Shown here piece by piece: positions 25,486-35,078 of a stretch of DNA of 64,000 bases. A model generated the notes under the pieces. It did no database searches, was not told the origin of the DNA, and saw nothing but the letters and a program-made list of their open reading frames with translations. Both the position numbers and the translations under genes were made by a program. Positions within the stretch are counted from its first letter, which is position 1. Every line of letters starts with the position of its first letter. Where the stretch lies: NCBI GenBank assembly GCA_910575555.1, contig CAJTFX010000001.1:186001-250000 (forward strand). Direction: 5' to 3'. Source of the stretch: Lachnospiraceae bacterium. GTDB taxonomy: Bacteria > Bacillota > Clostridia > Lachnospirales > Lachnospiraceae.

Positions 25486-25619
25486 AGTATCCTTTTACTT
25501 TTTATTATCACTCCAATATATTCCCGGGAGTGTTTTAAAAATTCCAGAATTACTTTCTGACATTCAACCGGGCTTTGAGGTTCTGCCGGTTCTTTGACCC
25601 GAAACCCCTTTAAATCCAT
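25482..25619 (-). CDS. 45-residue ORF between pepD and the M23 gene
   Basis: Fills the pepD-M23 gap exactly: ATG 4 nt after the pepD stop, TGA overlapping the M23 ATG. It reads MDLKGFRVKEPAEPQSPVEC then QKVILEFLKHSREYIGVIIK and SKRIL. The tight packing suggests coupled translation, but there is no clear ribosome site (GCAGG abuts the ATG). No family recognised; it may instead be a coupling device or chance. Confidence 0.35.
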   Translation of the reverse strand: MDLKGFRVKEPAEPQSPVECQKVILEFLKHSREYIGVIIKSKRIL

Positions 25620-25623
25620 CCTG

Positions 25624-27072
25624 CTATTTGCAGCGTTTCAAAAATTCCAGAATCAGCTTCCAGACTTTTTCCGTGGAAGAAATACTTAACCGCTCCTTTG
25701 GCGTATGAATGTCATAGTTGTTGGGGCCAAAGGAAATTGCATCCAAATCTGCTATTTTACCGGACAGAAGCCCGCACTCCAGGCCCGCATGAATGGCCTG
25801 CAGTTTTGGCTCCTCCTGAAATAAATCCCGGTAGACCTCCGTCATCAGCCCCCGTACTGAAGATTCCGGTTTGTATTCCCAGGCGGGATAATCTCCATGC
25901 ATTTCCAGTTCCCCGCCTAAAAATTCTGTGATAAACGCCAACCGCTCCGTCAATTCATATTTTCTGCTTGTGACGCTGCTTCTCACCGCAAAGCACAGAC
26001 AGAATTCTTCCATTGTCAGATTCATGATGCCAGGATTCAAGGACGTTTCCACCAGTCCTTCTATTTCCGTGCTCATATTCTGCACGCCCCAGGGCATGGT
26101 GCGCAGCATAAACAGGATTCTGACAAAAGAAGCGTCCGTCAAGACCTGCGTCTTTTTGGAATCCAGCTTCCGGCAGCAGACCGACACTCCGGGATCTGAA
26201 CTTCTGTACTCCTGTTTCAGCGTGTCATTGAGCCTGTCAATGACAGAAGCCAGTTCCTGGCCATCCTCCTCAGACACCAGAACCAAAGCCCCGGCCTCCC
26301 TTGGAATCGCGTTATCCTTTAAACCGCCGCAAAGGGTTTCCACAGATACAGGGCATGACTGTCTCAGTTCATACAGCGCTCTGCCCAGAATCATCACGGC
26401 ATTTCCCCGTTCCTTGTTGATTTCACTGCCGGAATGCCCGCCTTTCAGCCCCGTCACCTGAATCTCATATCCAATGCCTTCTGCCTCTGTGCGGGTCACA
26501 GGCATCCTGCAGTCTGCCCGCAGCCCTCCGGCGCAGCTTGTCAGGAAAATCCCCTCTTCATCTGAATCAATATTCAGAAGTTTTTTGCCTTTCAGCATGG
26601 AAAGATCGATGGATTCCGCTCCTAACAGACCGACTTCCTCATCCACGGTTATCACTACCTCAAGCGGAGGATGGGGCAGCGTGTCGTCTTCCAGGATTGC
26701 CAGCGCATAGGCAACGGCAATTCCATCGTCTCCGCCCAGAGTGGTTCCCTCTGCCTTCAGAAAATCACCGTCCACCAAAAGCTTCAGCCCGTCTGTTTCA
26801 AAATCAATCTCCACATGGTTTTCTTTTTCGCATACCATGTCCATATGGCCCTGGATAATTACCGGCTCCGCTGTTTCATATCCTTTGGAGCCATCTTTAA
26901 AAATAATTACGTTATTGCTTTCATCCTGAATCCATTTCAGATTGTGTTTCTCTGCAAAAGATACGCAATAATCGCTGATTGCCTTCGTATTTCCGGAACC
27001 GTGGGGTATCCCGCAGATTTCCTCAAAATACGCAAATACTCTCTTTGGCTCTAAATTTTCACAAACTCCCAT
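25624..27072 (-). CDS. pepD: Aminoacyl-histidine dipeptidase (M20C family)
   Basis: 482 residues, the usual PepD size. Di-zinc aminopeptidase cleaving Xaa-His and other dipeptides in the cytosol. Metal-site motifs IIQGHMDMVCEK, TTLGGDDGIAVAYALA and TVDEEVGLLGAESID are present in order, as is a lid domain with GLKGGHSGSEI, and the C-terminal HAGLECGLL. Start preceded by AAAGGAACAGG. Divergent from the membrane protein gene at 27178. Confidence 0.95.
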   Translation of the reverse strand: MGVCENLEPKRVFAYFEEICGIPHGSGNTKAISDYCVSFAEKHNLKWIQDESNNVIIFKDGSKGYETAEPVIIQGHMDMVCEKENHVEIDFETDGLKLLVDGDFLKAEGTTLGGDDGIAVAYALAILEDDTLPHPPLEVVITVDEEVGLLGAESIDLSMLKGKKLLNIDSDEEGIFLTSCAGGLRADCRMPVTRTEAEGIGYEIQVTGLKGGHSGSEINKERGNAVMILGRALYELRQSCPVSVETLCGGLKDNAIPREAGALVLVSEEDGQELASVIDRLNDTLKQEYRSSDPGVSVCCRKLDSKKTQVLTDASFVRILFMLRTMPWGVQNMSTEIEGLVETSLNPGIMNLTMEEFCLCFAVRSSVTSRKYELTERLAFITEFLGGELEMHGDYPAWEYKPESSVRGLMTEVYRDLFQEEPKLQAIHAGLECGLLSGKIADLDAISFGPNNYDIHTPKERLSISSTEKVWKLILEFLKRCK

Positions 27073-27177
27073 TCAAATCACCTGTTCCTTTCTATTTTAT
27101 CTCAGTATACCTCGTCCAGGGAAGCCGGGACGGCCTTCCTCATGACATATTTTTTCCTCCTCTTCATAAAATGAACT

Positions 27178-28110
27178 ATGAAAAAGATCATTTACCCCAT
27201 TATTTTAGTTGGATTTCTCCTTTATATTTTAATAATGCCAGAAGAAGCGGTAAGCGCAGCTACCCTGGGCCTGAATCTGTGGTATGAAAAAATGCTGCCA
27301 ACGCTGCTGCCCTTTTCCATTCTCTCTTACATATTAATCCATTCCGGCATTTTGGATGGATTTGCCAGAGCCGTTCACCGCCTGCTGAAGCATGTTTTTC
27401 CTGTCAGCAGCGTCGGCATTTACCCGCTGACTGCCGGTCTGCTGTTCGGTTTTCCCATGGGCAGCAAGATTACCGCCGATCTGGTTGCGGCGGGAAAAAT
27501 GACCCGTGAAGAGGGACAGCGGCTTTTCTGTATCTGCAATAATATCAGCCCTGTGTTTATCAGCAGCTATATTCTGAGCGACTGCCTGAACCGGCCGGAT
27601 CTGCAGGGGAAAAGCTGCCTGATTCTCTATATGCCGCCGCTGATTCTCTACATGCTGCAAAATGGCCGGCGAAAATTTACAACGCCTTTGGAAACTCCTG
27701 CTTTGTCAGGAAAATCTCTAAAAAAAACGACATCCATGAGCTTTCAAATCATAGATGCCGGTATTATGAACGGATTTGAAACATTGGCAAAACTGGGCGG
27801 TTACATTATCCTCTTTGCGATTCTGGCTCAGATGACGGCTCTGCTTCCTCTACCGCACCCAATTCTCAAATGCCTTTTGATTGGATTCACCGAAATCACC
27901 AACGGGATTTCCTACACAGCAGGACAGAATATGGATTTTCGGATTACCTATCCGCTGATGATGGCATATACTGCCTTCGGGGGCCTATCCGGGTTCGCCC
28001 AGACAGCCTCCATGGTAAAAGAATGCCATTTCTCCATGACGCCGTATTTTTTCATGAAAGTTTTCCAGACAACCGCTGCCTTCTTACTGGCGCTGTTACT
28101 GGTCTGCTGA
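27178..28110 (+). CDS. YlbJ-like integral membrane protein (nucleoside-recognition/Gate domain)
   Basis: 310 residues with about eight hydrophobic segments. Gate-domain features include GLNLWYEKMLPTLLPFSILSYILIHSG, LTAGLLFGFPMGSKITADL and CICNNISPVFISSYI. This resembles YlbJ of Bacillus, a sporulation membrane protein, though it is shorter (about 400 there). It could be a solute channel or transporter subunit. No good ribosome site precedes the ATG, so the start is uncertain. It is one of the few plus-strand genes and is convergent with the DivIVA-like gene. Confidence 0.7.
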   Translation: MKKIIYPIILVGFLLYILIMPEEAVSAATLGLNLWYEKMLPTLLPFSILSYILIHSGILDGFARAVHRLLKHVFPVSSVGIYPLTAGLLFGFPMGSKITADLVAAGKMTREEGQRLFCICNNISPVFISSYILSDCLNRPDLQGKSCLILYMPPLILYMLQNGRRKFTTPLETPALSGKSLKKTTSMSFQIIDAGIMNGFETLAKLGGYIILFAILAQMTALLPLPHPILKCLLIGFTEITNGISYTAGQNMDFRITYPLMMAYTAFGGLSGFAQTASMVKECHFSMTPYFFMKVFQTTAAFLLALLLVC

Positions 28111-28152
28111 AAAAACTCCTGACTGCATCATGACCAGTCTGCTGAAAAGGGA

Positions 28153-28764
28153 CTAAATCTCTGTCACCTGCAGCTCCTGCACTTTGCCCTGGGCGCCTTC
28201 CCGGGAAGCTCCCTCCGGCTCCTGGCCCTCCGGGAACAGTTCCACCCGGTTGGCATTCACCAACTCATAGCAGCCCTGCAGGGAGCTTAACAGATTCTCT
28301 GTTCTGGCCTTGGTGGTGTCCATGGCATGTCCAATAATATCCTCTAAGGTTTTCAGCACGCCGTCTGTATACTGAATGGCGCCCATACGGATATTATTTG
28401 CATCATTGGTGGCATTATCCAGAATTTCCTGGGCCTGGTTGGTGGCAATCACTACCACCTCATTGGCCTGGGCATACGCCTGCTGCATAATCTGATGCTC
28501 GCTGACTAACTCTGTGGTCTGCACTTCCGCCTGGGCAATAATGGCGTCCGCTTTGGCCTGGGCGTCGGCCAGAATTGCCTCCTTGTTGCTGATAATCTTC
28601 TGGTAACGCTTGATTTCATCTGGTGTTTTTCTCCGAAGTTCCGACAGCAAATCCTCCAGCTCATCTTTATTTACTACAATCTTTGTATTAGAAAGGGGCT
28701 GATATTTACAGCTTTCAATATAGTCCTCGATCTCATCAATAATCTGCTCGATTCTGCTACTCAT
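28153..28764 (-). CDS. DivIVA/V-ATPase subunit H-like coiled-coil protein
   Basis: 203 residues, a long amphipathic helix from about 40 to 175 rich in Ala, Gln and Glu (SNKEAILADAQAKADAIIAQAEVQ, ATNQAQEILDNATNDANNIR). Homologues in Lachnospiraceae are annotated as vacuolar-type ATPase subunit H or plain ATPase because of coiled-coil similarity, but there is no nucleotide-binding motif. It follows coaD by 14 nt and is the last gene of the yicC operon. A structural or septal role, as for DivIVA-like proteins, is a guess. Confidence 0.6.
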   Translation of the reverse strand: MSSRIEQIIDEIEDYIESCKYQPLSNTKIVVNKDELEDLLSELRRKTPDEIKRYQKIISNKEAILADAQAKADAIIAQAEVQTTELVSEHQIMQQAYAQANEVVVIATNQAQEILDNATNDANNIRMGAIQYTDGVLKTLEDIIGHAMDTTKARTENLLSSLQGCYELVNANRVELFPEGQEPEGASREGAQGKVQELQVTEI

Positions 28765-28778
28765 ATATGTAACGCTCC

Positions 28779-29261
28779 TTATATTCGGCTATATTTTGCA
28801 TAAATTCTTTCTATGAGCTGCTCCGGTACAAAATGAGAAATATCTCCTCCATAAGAAGCAACTTCTTTCACTATTGTAGAACTCAGATAGGCATATTCCA
28901 GACTTGTAGTTAAAAAAAGCGTGTCTATCTCTGAGTTCACAATTCGATTTGTCTGGGCAATCTGAAGCTCATATTCAAAATCTGTTACCGCCCGAAGTCC
29001 GCGAATAATAATGGAAGCATCCACTTCCCTGGCATAGTCAATTAATAGTCCGTGAAAAGACGTAATTCTGATATTTGGAATATGGCCTGCGATCTCTTCT
29101 AACATACTAACACGTTCTTTTACAGAAAACAATGGCTTTTTTGCACTATTAATCAAAACTGCCACCACCAGCTCGTCCACAACCTTCGCAGAACGTTCCA
29201 TCATATCAATATGTCCGAAAGTCACCGGATCAAAACTGCCCGGATAAATTGCTCTTCTCAT
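28779..29261 (-). CDS. coaD: Pantetheine-phosphate adenylyltransferase
   Basis: 160 residues, typical CoaD. Adenylylates 4'-phosphopantetheine in coenzyme A synthesis. [19 protein letters not shown] holds the nucleotidyltransferase TxGH motif; [20 protein letters not shown] and [16 protein letters not shown] are family blocks. Start overlaps the rsmD stop by 4 nt, the usual rsmD-coaD pairing. Confidence 0.97.
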   Translation of the reverse strand: MRRAIYPGSFDPVTFGHIDMMERSAKVVDELVVAVLINSAKKPLFSVKERVSMLEEIAGHIPNIRITSFHGLLIDYAREVDASIIIRGLRAVTDFEYELQIAQTNRIVNSEIDTLFLTTSLEYAYLSSTIVKEVASYGGDISHFVPEQLIERIYAKYSRI

Positions 29262-29830
29262 CTGTTTCCCCCGTCACCTGATTCAAACCGCAGAAATATA
29301 TGTTTGTTGGTTTTATAGGTTTTTTCTCTTGTAATCCGATATCCCAGTTCTTCTGCCCGGGAAAGATCTGTATCTAATGCTGTCTCTGCTATGATCAGGG
29401 CCCCCTCTTCTAAAAGAGATGACTCTGACAATGCAGACAAAACCTCTGTTTCCAATTTCTGTCCGTAAGGAGGATCTAAAAACACAAGGTCAAATTTTTC
29501 TCTTCCGTTCATCCAGCGAATGGCTGATACCGCATCTTTTACAAGCAGTGTGCAGCGGTCTGTAAACTTCGTAAATTTAATATTATCTTCAATGCAGGCC
29601 GCCGCTTTCCTGCTGTTTTCCACAAATACTGCCGCTTCTGCCCCTCTGCTGACCGCTTCTAACCCCATCTGTCCGCTGCCTGCGAACAGATCCAGAAATC
29701 TGCATCCTGGAAGCTCAGGGTTTAAAATATTAAAAAGCGTCTCCTTAATCCGGTCTGTGGTAGGCCTTACCTCCATGCCCGGAACTGTTTTCAGCGGAAG
29801 GCTTCTGGCGCTTCCTGCTATAATTCTCAT
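29258..29830 (-). CDS. rsmD: 16S rRNA (guanine(966)-N(2))-methyltransferase RsmD
   Basis: 190 residues. [18 protein letters not shown] start, [15 protein letters not shown], AdoMet-binding [20 protein letters not shown] and catalytic [10 protein letters not shown] identify RsmD, which methylates G966 of 16S rRNA. Lies between cinA and coaD on one strand. Confidence 0.96.
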   Translation of the reverse strand: MRIIAGSARSLPLKTVPGMEVRPTTDRIKETLFNILNPELPGCRFLDLFAGSGQMGLEAVSRGAEAAVFVENSRKAAACIEDNIKFTKFTDRCTLLVKDAVSAIRWMNGREKFDLVFLDPPYGQKLETEVLSALSESSLLEEGALIIAETALDTDLSRAEELGYRITREKTYKTNKHIFLRFESGDGGNR

Positions 29831-29870
29831 CTCTCTACCTCTTTTTCAGTCATCCCGGGAAAATCGTTTC

Positions 29871-31118
29871 CTATTTTCCCAGTTCGTTTAAAACCACCCG
29901 CCGTAAAAACGTCAATGCGCTGGCCACGGAATATTCCCTGATTTTGCTGCGGCTGCCGCTGTAAAGATTTTTCTCTGTGTAAACGTTCCCCCGCAGGCAG
30001 CATCCCAGATAAACAAGGCCCACCGGTTTTTCCTCTGTGCCGCCGTCAGGCCCGGCAATTCCGGTTACTGCAATGCAGACATCAGCTCCGGCAGCCCCGG
30101 CCCCGCCTTCTGCCATCTCAGCGGCCGTCTGGGGACTGACTGCCCCATAGGTTTCCAGTGTTTTATGGGAAACGCCCAGAAGCTTCTCTTTGGCCTCGTT
30201 GGAATAGGTGATATATCCTTCCCGAAACTGTCCGGAAATACCGGGCGCATTAATCAGTCTGCCGGCCAGAAGCCCGCCGGTGCAGGACTCCGCCGTGGTC
30301 ACAGTAAGGCAATGTTTTTTCAGAAGCTCTGCCACTGCCAGTTCCAGGGTCACCTGGGGATCATCCGTGTAAACGCAGTCCCCGAACCGCTGTTTTAAAA
30401 TCTCCTCCACAGGCTCAATCATGGCAAACGCTGTTTTCTCATCTTCCGCCTTTGCCGTAATGCGCAGATGAACCTCCCCTGTCTTGGCATAAGGAGCCAC
30501 TGTGGGATTTTTCTGCTCACTGATTAAATCCAGTATCTTCGTCTCTGCCGAGCTTTCGCCGATTCCGCAGAGCTTTACCATTTTAGAGCAGATAATTTCC
30601 GGCTGCAGTCCGCGCAGATAAGGATACACCTGCTCCTCAAACATGGGAACCAGTTCGTTGGGAGGCCCCGGCAGAAGAATGATCCGGCTGTCTTTATCCT
30701 CCATAATAATCCCGGGAGCGGTGCCGTTGGAATTGTACAGTACTCTGCAGCCTTCCGGCACCAGCGCCTGCTTCCAGTTATTTTCTGTGATCTCCCGTCC
30801 CCGTTTCGCCATAAATTCCTGAATCTCATTTCTTGCCCTGGCGTCCTCCACCAGTTTTTTGCCCATCACTTCCGCGACTGTCTCCTTGGTCAGATCATCC
30901 TGGGTGGGGCCAAGGCCGCCGGACAATATAATTACATCGGAGCGCTCCTTTGCCGTCCGCAGCAGATGCTCCAAACGTCCCGGATTATCCCCCACCACGC
31001 TCTGATAATACATGGATAATCCCAGCATGGCGCATTTTTCTGAAATGAATGCCGCATTGGTGTTCACAATGTTCCCCAGCAGCAGTTCTGTTCCCACACA
31101 AATTAATTCTACTGTCAT
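29871..31118 (-). CDS. cinA: CinA: competence/damage-inducible protein, NMN amidohydrolase domain
   Basis: 415 residues with both domains: an N-terminal molybdopterin-binding-like domain (GTELLLGNIVNTNAAFISEKC, LSGGLGPTQDDLTKETVAE) with ADP-ribose/NMN pyrophosphatase potential, and a C-terminal PncC nicotinamide-nucleotide amidase (TTAESCTGGLLAGRL, GIAGPDGGTEEKPVGLVY). Works in pyridine nucleotide recycling; in some Firmicutes it is linked to competence with recA. Forty-one nt separate it from rsmD. Confidence 0.96.
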   Translation of the reverse strand: MTVELICVGTELLLGNIVNTNAAFISEKCAMLGLSMYYQSVVGDNPGRLEHLLRTAKERSDVIILSGGLGPTQDDLTKETVAEVMGKKLVEDARARNEIQEFMAKRGREITENNWKQALVPEGCRVLYNSNGTAPGIIMEDKDSRIILLPGPPNELVPMFEEQVYPYLRGLQPEIICSKMVKLCGIGESSAETKILDLISEQKNPTVAPYAKTGEVHLRITAKAEDEKTAFAMIEPVEEILKQRFGDCVYTDDPQVTLELAVAELLKKHCLTVTTAESCTGGLLAGRLINAPGISGQFREGYITYSNEAKEKLLGVSHKTLETYGAVSPQTAAEMAEGGAGAAGADVCIAVTGIAGPDGGTEEKPVGLVYLGCCLRGNVYTEKNLYSGSRSKIREYSVASALTFLRRVVLNELGK

Positions 31119-31150
31119 CTTTATCGTCCTTTTCTCTGATTTACAGTATA

Positions 31151-31693
31151 TTATTTTTGCTCTTTCAGCACATCTTTATTCTTCATAATGTAATCAATCA
31201 GGGACACAAGGGTCAGAATCAACGCAACATAGGTAATAACCACTGCACAAATCTGATACGCCTGATTGTCGAAATTCAAAATCAGCATTACAATCATAAT
31301 CATCTGGAAGGTGGTCTTAAATTTCCCCCAGTAACTTGCAGCAATTACGATCCCGTTGTCTGAAGCTACCAGACGGAATCCGCTGATAATAAACTCCCTG
31401 CTGATAATAATGATGGAAATCCAGGCTGCCAGGCTTCCCTGGGCAGTCAGACAGATCAATGCAGCCGCTACCAGAAGTTTATCAGCCAGAGGGTCCATAA
31501 ATTTCCCGAAATTTGTCACCAGATTGTACTTTCTTGCAATTTTTCCGTCCAGAAGATCCGTAAGGCTTGCGATAATAAAAATAACCACGGACGCATACAT
31601 TCCCGTATCTCCAAGGCCCGGAATCAGCATGCACGCCACAAAAGGCACAATTAAAATCATTCTGAGAATCGTCAGTTTATTTGGTAAATTCAT
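31151..31693 (-). CDS. pgsA: CDP-diacylglycerol--glycerol-3-phosphate 3-phosphatidyltransferase
   Basis: 180 residues with four to five membrane helices. The CDP-alcohol phosphotransferase signature is intact: DLLDGKIARKYNLVTNFGKF followed by MDPLADK (DG..AR........G...D...D). Makes phosphatidylglycerol phosphate in the membrane. Overlaps rimO by 4 nt. Confidence 0.96.
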   Translation of the reverse strand: MNLPNKLTILRMILIVPFVACMLIPGLGDTGMYASVVIFIIASLTDLLDGKIARKYNLVTNFGKFMDPLADKLLVAAALICLTAQGSLAAWISIIIISREFIISGFRLVASDNGIVIAASYWGKFKTTFQMIMIVMLILNFDNQAYQICAVVITYVALILTLVSLIDYIMKNKDVLKEQK

Positions 31694-33015
31694 ACAATCA
31701 CCTCTCCAATCAAATCATATTCATATGCTCCGGTTACTTTTACTTTCACGAAATCGCCGGTCATCAGCGTCTCCTCCGTATTCACAAAGATATAACCGTC
31801 AATATCCGGCGCGTCCCGGCTTGTTCTGCCCACATAAGCCTGTTCCCCGTCGACTTTTCCCTCAATCATCACCCACAGGCAGCGGCCTTTCATTTCTTCG
31901 TTTTTATCGAAAATGATTTCCTGCTGCAGCTCCATGATTTCTTCCTGCCAGACTGATTTCTGGTATTCGTCTATCTGATCCGGAAATTCTGCCGCCGGCG
32001 TGCCTTCTTCCGGGGAATAGGTAAACGCCCCCAGACGGTCAAACTCCGTCTCATTGAGAAAATACATCAGTTCTTCATGCATTTCCTGGGTTTCCCCCGG
32101 AAAACCGCTGATTAATGTAGTACGCAGGGTAATATCCGGGATTTCCTCCCGCAGATGCCGGATGCGCTCCGTCAATTCTTCTTTCGTGGCGCGCCGCCCC
32201 ATCCGTTTTAAAATATCGTTATTGATATGCTGAATGGGCATATCCAGATAATGGCAGACCTTGTGATTTCTCTTTATGGACTGAATCAGTTCTTCGTAAA
32301 TTTCTTCCGGATAACAGTACATCAGGCGTATCCAGCGGATGCCTGAAATTTGGTTCAGCTCATCCAGCAGCTTGTGCAGGGATTTCTCCCCGTACAGATC
32401 GACGCCGTATAGGGTGGTTTCCTGGGCCACCAGGATCAGTTCCCTGACGCCCTGCGCTGCCAGCTCCTTCGCCTGCGCTAAAAGCTCCTCCATGGGCACG
32501 CTCCGGTATCTGCCCCGAATCTTCGGAATGATGCAGTACTGGCAGTTCTTATTGCATCCTTCTGCTATTTTCAAATGGGCATAATGGCCGCCTGTGGTGA
32601 GAGAACGTCCGGATTTCAATTCCGGAAGCCCCTCTAAGGGCCGAAAGAGCCTGTAATCCCTGCCCTGGCTTACTTCCGCAAGCGCCGCTGCAATCTCACT
32701 GAAGGAATTCGTTCCGATTACAGCATCCACCTGGGGAATCTCTTTGCAGATTTCCTCCCGGTAACGCTCCGCCAGGCATCCGGCCACAATCAGCGCCTTA
32801 CAGCTTCCGGCATCTTTGTATTCCGCCATTTCCAGAATCGTATTTACGCTTTCTTCCTTGGCGTCGTTAATAAAACAACAGCTGTTGATGATGATGGCCT
32901 CTGCTTCTTCTTCCTCATTGGTAAAGGTATGCCCCTGTTCCCGCAAAGCCCCGATCATAAATTCCGTATCCACCAGGTTCTTGTCACATCCCAGTGAAAC
33001 AAATAAAATTTTCAT
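31690..33015 (-). CDS. rimO: Ribosomal protein S12 methylthiotransferase RimO
   Basis: 441 residues. UPF0004 domain with SLGCDKNLVDTE and further cluster cysteines (INSCCFINDAKEE, VAGCLAERY), radical SAM motif CNKNCQYCIIPKIRGRYRS, and a C-terminal TRAM domain. The LVDTE signature separates RimO from MiaB, so it thiomethylates the conserved Asp of ribosomal protein S12. GGAGAGA precedes the ATG. Confidence 0.96.
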   Translation of the reverse strand: MKILFVSLGCDKNLVDTEFMIGALREQGHTFTNEEEEAEAIIINSCCFINDAKEESVNTILEMAEYKDAGSCKALIVAGCLAERYREEICKEIPQVDAVIGTNSFSEIAAALAEVSQGRDYRLFRPLEGLPELKSGRSLTTGGHYAHLKIAEGCNKNCQYCIIPKIRGRYRSVPMEELLAQAKELAAQGVRELILVAQETTLYGVDLYGEKSLHKLLDELNQISGIRWIRLMYCYPEEIYEELIQSIKRNHKVCHYLDMPIQHINNDILKRMGRRATKEELTERIRHLREEIPDITLRTTLISGFPGETQEMHEELMYFLNETEFDRLGAFTYSPEEGTPAAEFPDQIDEYQKSVWQEEIMELQQEIIFDKNEEMKGRCLWVMIEGKVDGEQAYVGRTSRDAPDIDGYIFVNTEETLMTGDFVKVKVTGAYEYDLIGEVIV

Positions 33016-33122
33016 ATTCTCTCCATTCCATTAATGCCCGCAAGCCGGATATTCTGCCGGCAGAGTCCCATGCCCCGGGAATCATCCGGCAAATCAGGCT
33101 GCTCTTTTAGTATAACCAAAGA

Positions 33123-33159
33123 TTACCACACCGTTTGCACCCTGCAGACAATGTGGTAA
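33123..33159 (-). terminator. Long hairpin between rpoZ and rimO
   Basis: TTACCACA (33123-33130) pairs with TGTGGTAA (33152-33159), and inner GTTTGCA with TGCAGAC (one wobble), around a CCC loop, 24 nt after the rpoZ stop. The minus-strand continuation is TCTTTGG, a poor U-tract, so it may be a partial terminator that lowers transcription of rimO and later genes, or an RNA processing site. Confidence 0.45.
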
Positions 33160-33182
33160 ATTATTTCCTGAAACTATTATTT

Positions 33183-33470
33183 TCAGATTTCCATATCCTC
33201 TTCTGAATCTTCTTCCAATTCCTCTTCCGGGACTTCTTCTTCCCCGACAATTTTCACTTTGCTGCTGTACAGTTCCTCCACTGCAATGGAAAAAGGTTTT
33301 TTATTGGAAATGTTGTCAATCAGAGGTTCTTCTCCTCCAATGATCTGCCTGGCTCTTTTGGCCGTTGCAAGAACGATGGAGTAACGGCTGTTTACCACCG
33401 GCTCCTCTCCAATTTCAACATCGCTGTTCACTACTTTCATTAAATCTGTATAAGACGGATGAAGCATCAT
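33183..33470 (-). CDS. rpoZ: DNA-directed RNA polymerase omega subunit
   Basis: 95 residues. LHPSYTDLMKVVNSDVEIGEEPVVNSRYSIVLATAKRARQI carries the omega motif for beta-prime folding; KPFSIAVEELYSSKVKIV is the clostridial C-terminal block, followed by an acidic tail (EEEVPEEELEEDSEEDMEI). Start at 33470 or 33467 follows AAAGGAG located in the last gmk codons; the gene begins 4 nt after the gmk stop. Confidence 0.93.
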   Translation of the reverse strand: MMLHPSYTDLMKVVNSDVEIGEEPVVNSRYSIVLATAKRARQIIGGEEPLIDNISNKKPFSIAVEELYSSKVKIVGEEEVPEEELEEDSEEDMEI

Positions 33471-33474
33471 AATA

Positions 33475-34113
33475 TCATTCTCCTTTCGCAAAGTCCTTTA
33501 ACTCTGCCCTTATTGTCTCAATCAGCGGGAAATTCTCTTCAATCCGGGCATGCCGGCTCTGGATAATCCCATGCACTTCCTGTACGCATTCCTCCAGATT
33601 GTCATTCACAACCAGATAATCGTACTGTTCCACGCCCTGGGCTTCCTGCCAGGCGCGGCTTAACCGCGAAGCTATTGTGGCCTCATCTTCTGTCCCCCGC
33701 CCTGTCAGGCGTTTCTTCAGTTCTTTCGCGTCCGGCGGCGTTACAAAAAGCATCAGTGTGTCCGGATATGCCTCTTTCACCTTCAGGGCTCCCTGGATCT
33801 CAATTTCCAGAATCACGTCTTTCCCCGCCTCTAACTGCTGAAACACATAATCCTTGGGGGTTCCATAATAATGATTGACGTACTGGGCATATTCCAGCAG
33901 CGCGCTGTTTTCTATCATTGCCTCAAATTCTTCCTGAGGAACAAAAAAATATTCTCTTCCGTGCACTTCTCCTGATCTGGGAGATCTGGTGGTGGCTGAA
34001 ATGCTGAGGGCATACGTATCCGGATACTGCTTCAAAAGCTGTTTCATAATGGTCCCTTTGCCGGAACCGGAGAATCCGGAAACCACGCTTAAGATACCTT
34101 TTCTCTTATTCAT
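33475..34113 (-). CDS. gmk: Guanylate kinase
   Basis: 212 residues. P-loop VVSGFSGSGKGTIMKQL (GFSGSGKG instead of the more usual GPSGVGKG), GMP-binding SISATTRSPRSGEVHGREYFFV and lid LTGRGTEDEATIASRLSRA. Converts GMP to GDP. Order yicC, gmk, rpoZ is standard in Clostridia, though a remA (DUF370) gene that often lies between yicC and gmk is missing here. Confidence 0.97.
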   Translation of the reverse strand: MNKRKGILSVVSGFSGSGKGTIMKQLLKQYPDTYALSISATTRSPRSGEVHGREYFFVPQEEFEAMIENSALLEYAQYVNHYYGTPKDYVFQQLEAGKDVILEIEIQGALKVKEAYPDTLMLFVTPPDAKELKKRLTGRGTEDEATIASRLSRAWQEAQGVEQYDYLVVNDNLEECVQEVHGIIQSRHARIEENFPLIETIRAELKDFAKGE

Positions 34114-34124
34114 CTGTATTTCCC

Positions 34125-35003
34125 CTATTCAATATTCTGAATCTGCTCCCGCACTTTCTCAATGTCTGTTTTCAAATTGATGGCAATATCGGAAACGGTA
34201 AGATCATTTGCTTTGGAAAGAATTGTATTGGCCTCCCGGTTCATCTCCTGCGCCAGAAAATCCAATTTCCTTCCTACGCTTCCGCCTTCTGTCAGCGTAT
34301 CTTTTGTGTTGGCGATATGGCTTTTCAACCGCACCGTTTCTTCGTCTGTGCAGATTCTGTCTGCAAACACTGCGGCTTCCATCATAATTCTGTTCTCATC
34401 TGCCTTGGTGTCCGCTAAAAGCTCATTCACTTTGTCTGTCAGCTTCCGGCGGTATTCTTCTGTAATCTCCGGCGAACGCGCCTCGATCTGTTCCACATAC
34501 CCGGACATCTCCGTAAGCTTGCGCATCAAATCTTCCCTTAACAGTTCTCCTTCCTGTATACGGGCATTGACAAACTTCTCTGCGGCCCCGGAAACTGCCT
34601 GCTCTAAAATGTTCCAAAGCTCCTCTTCATCTACGGCCCTGGCCTCCATGGTCAGAATCTCCGGATATCCGGAAAGCTCCGCAGCATCCAGCTCACAGGG
34701 CAGAGAAAACGTCTCTGCCATCTGCCGGATATATCTTACATATTCTGCTGCCAGAGCTTCGTTATATTTTAAATCGATTTGATTCTCCGTACAATCTTCA
34801 AAATTAATGTAAACATCTACTTTTCCGCGTTGGATGTATGTTTTCAGGAGATTACGGACGGCATGTTCAAAAGAATTCAGCTTTCTTGGCATCTTCACCG
34901 CAATATCCAGATACCGGTGGTTGACCGATTTCATCTCCACGGTAACCCGGTACGCTCCGTCTGCAATCTCGCAGCATCCAAAGCCGGTCATACTTTTTAT
35001 CAT
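34125..35003 (-). CDS. YicC-family endoribonuclease
   Basis: 292 residues. MIKSMTGFGCCEI start, VEMKSVNHRYLDIAVKMPRKL block and the C-terminal GRKLDFLAQEMNREANTILSKA/IKTDIEKVREQIQNIE-like end identify YicC/YloC, an endoribonuclease family. First gene of the operon running to 28153; the promoter is immediately upstream and CAGGAGG precedes the ATG. Confidence 0.95.
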   Translation of the reverse strand: MIKSMTGFGCCEIADGAYRVTVEMKSVNHRYLDIAVKMPRKLNSFEHAVRNLLKTYIQRGKVDVYINFEDCTENQIDLKYNEALAAEYVRYIRQMAETFSLPCELDAAELSGYPEILTMEARAVDEEELWNILEQAVSGAAEKFVNARIQEGELLREDLMRKLTEMSGYVEQIEARSPEITEEYRRKLTDKVNELLADTKADENRIMMEAAVFADRICTDEETVRLKSHIANTKDTLTEGGSVGRKLDFLAQEMNREANTILSKANDLTVSDIAINLKTDIEKVREQIQNIE

Positions 35004-35036
35004 AAGAACCTCCTGGTGAACTGCATAGATGTTTAC

Positions 35037-35065
35037 ATTATAAATCAGTTGTCCGGATTAGTCAA
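35037..35065 (-). promoter_or_regulatory. Consensus promoter of the yicC-gmk-rpoZ operon
   Basis: TTGACT (35060-35065), 17-nt spacer, TATAAT (35037-35042) on the minus strand, 34 nt before the yicC start. Confidence 0.85.
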
Positions 35066-35078
35066 CTTGCTATTTTTC

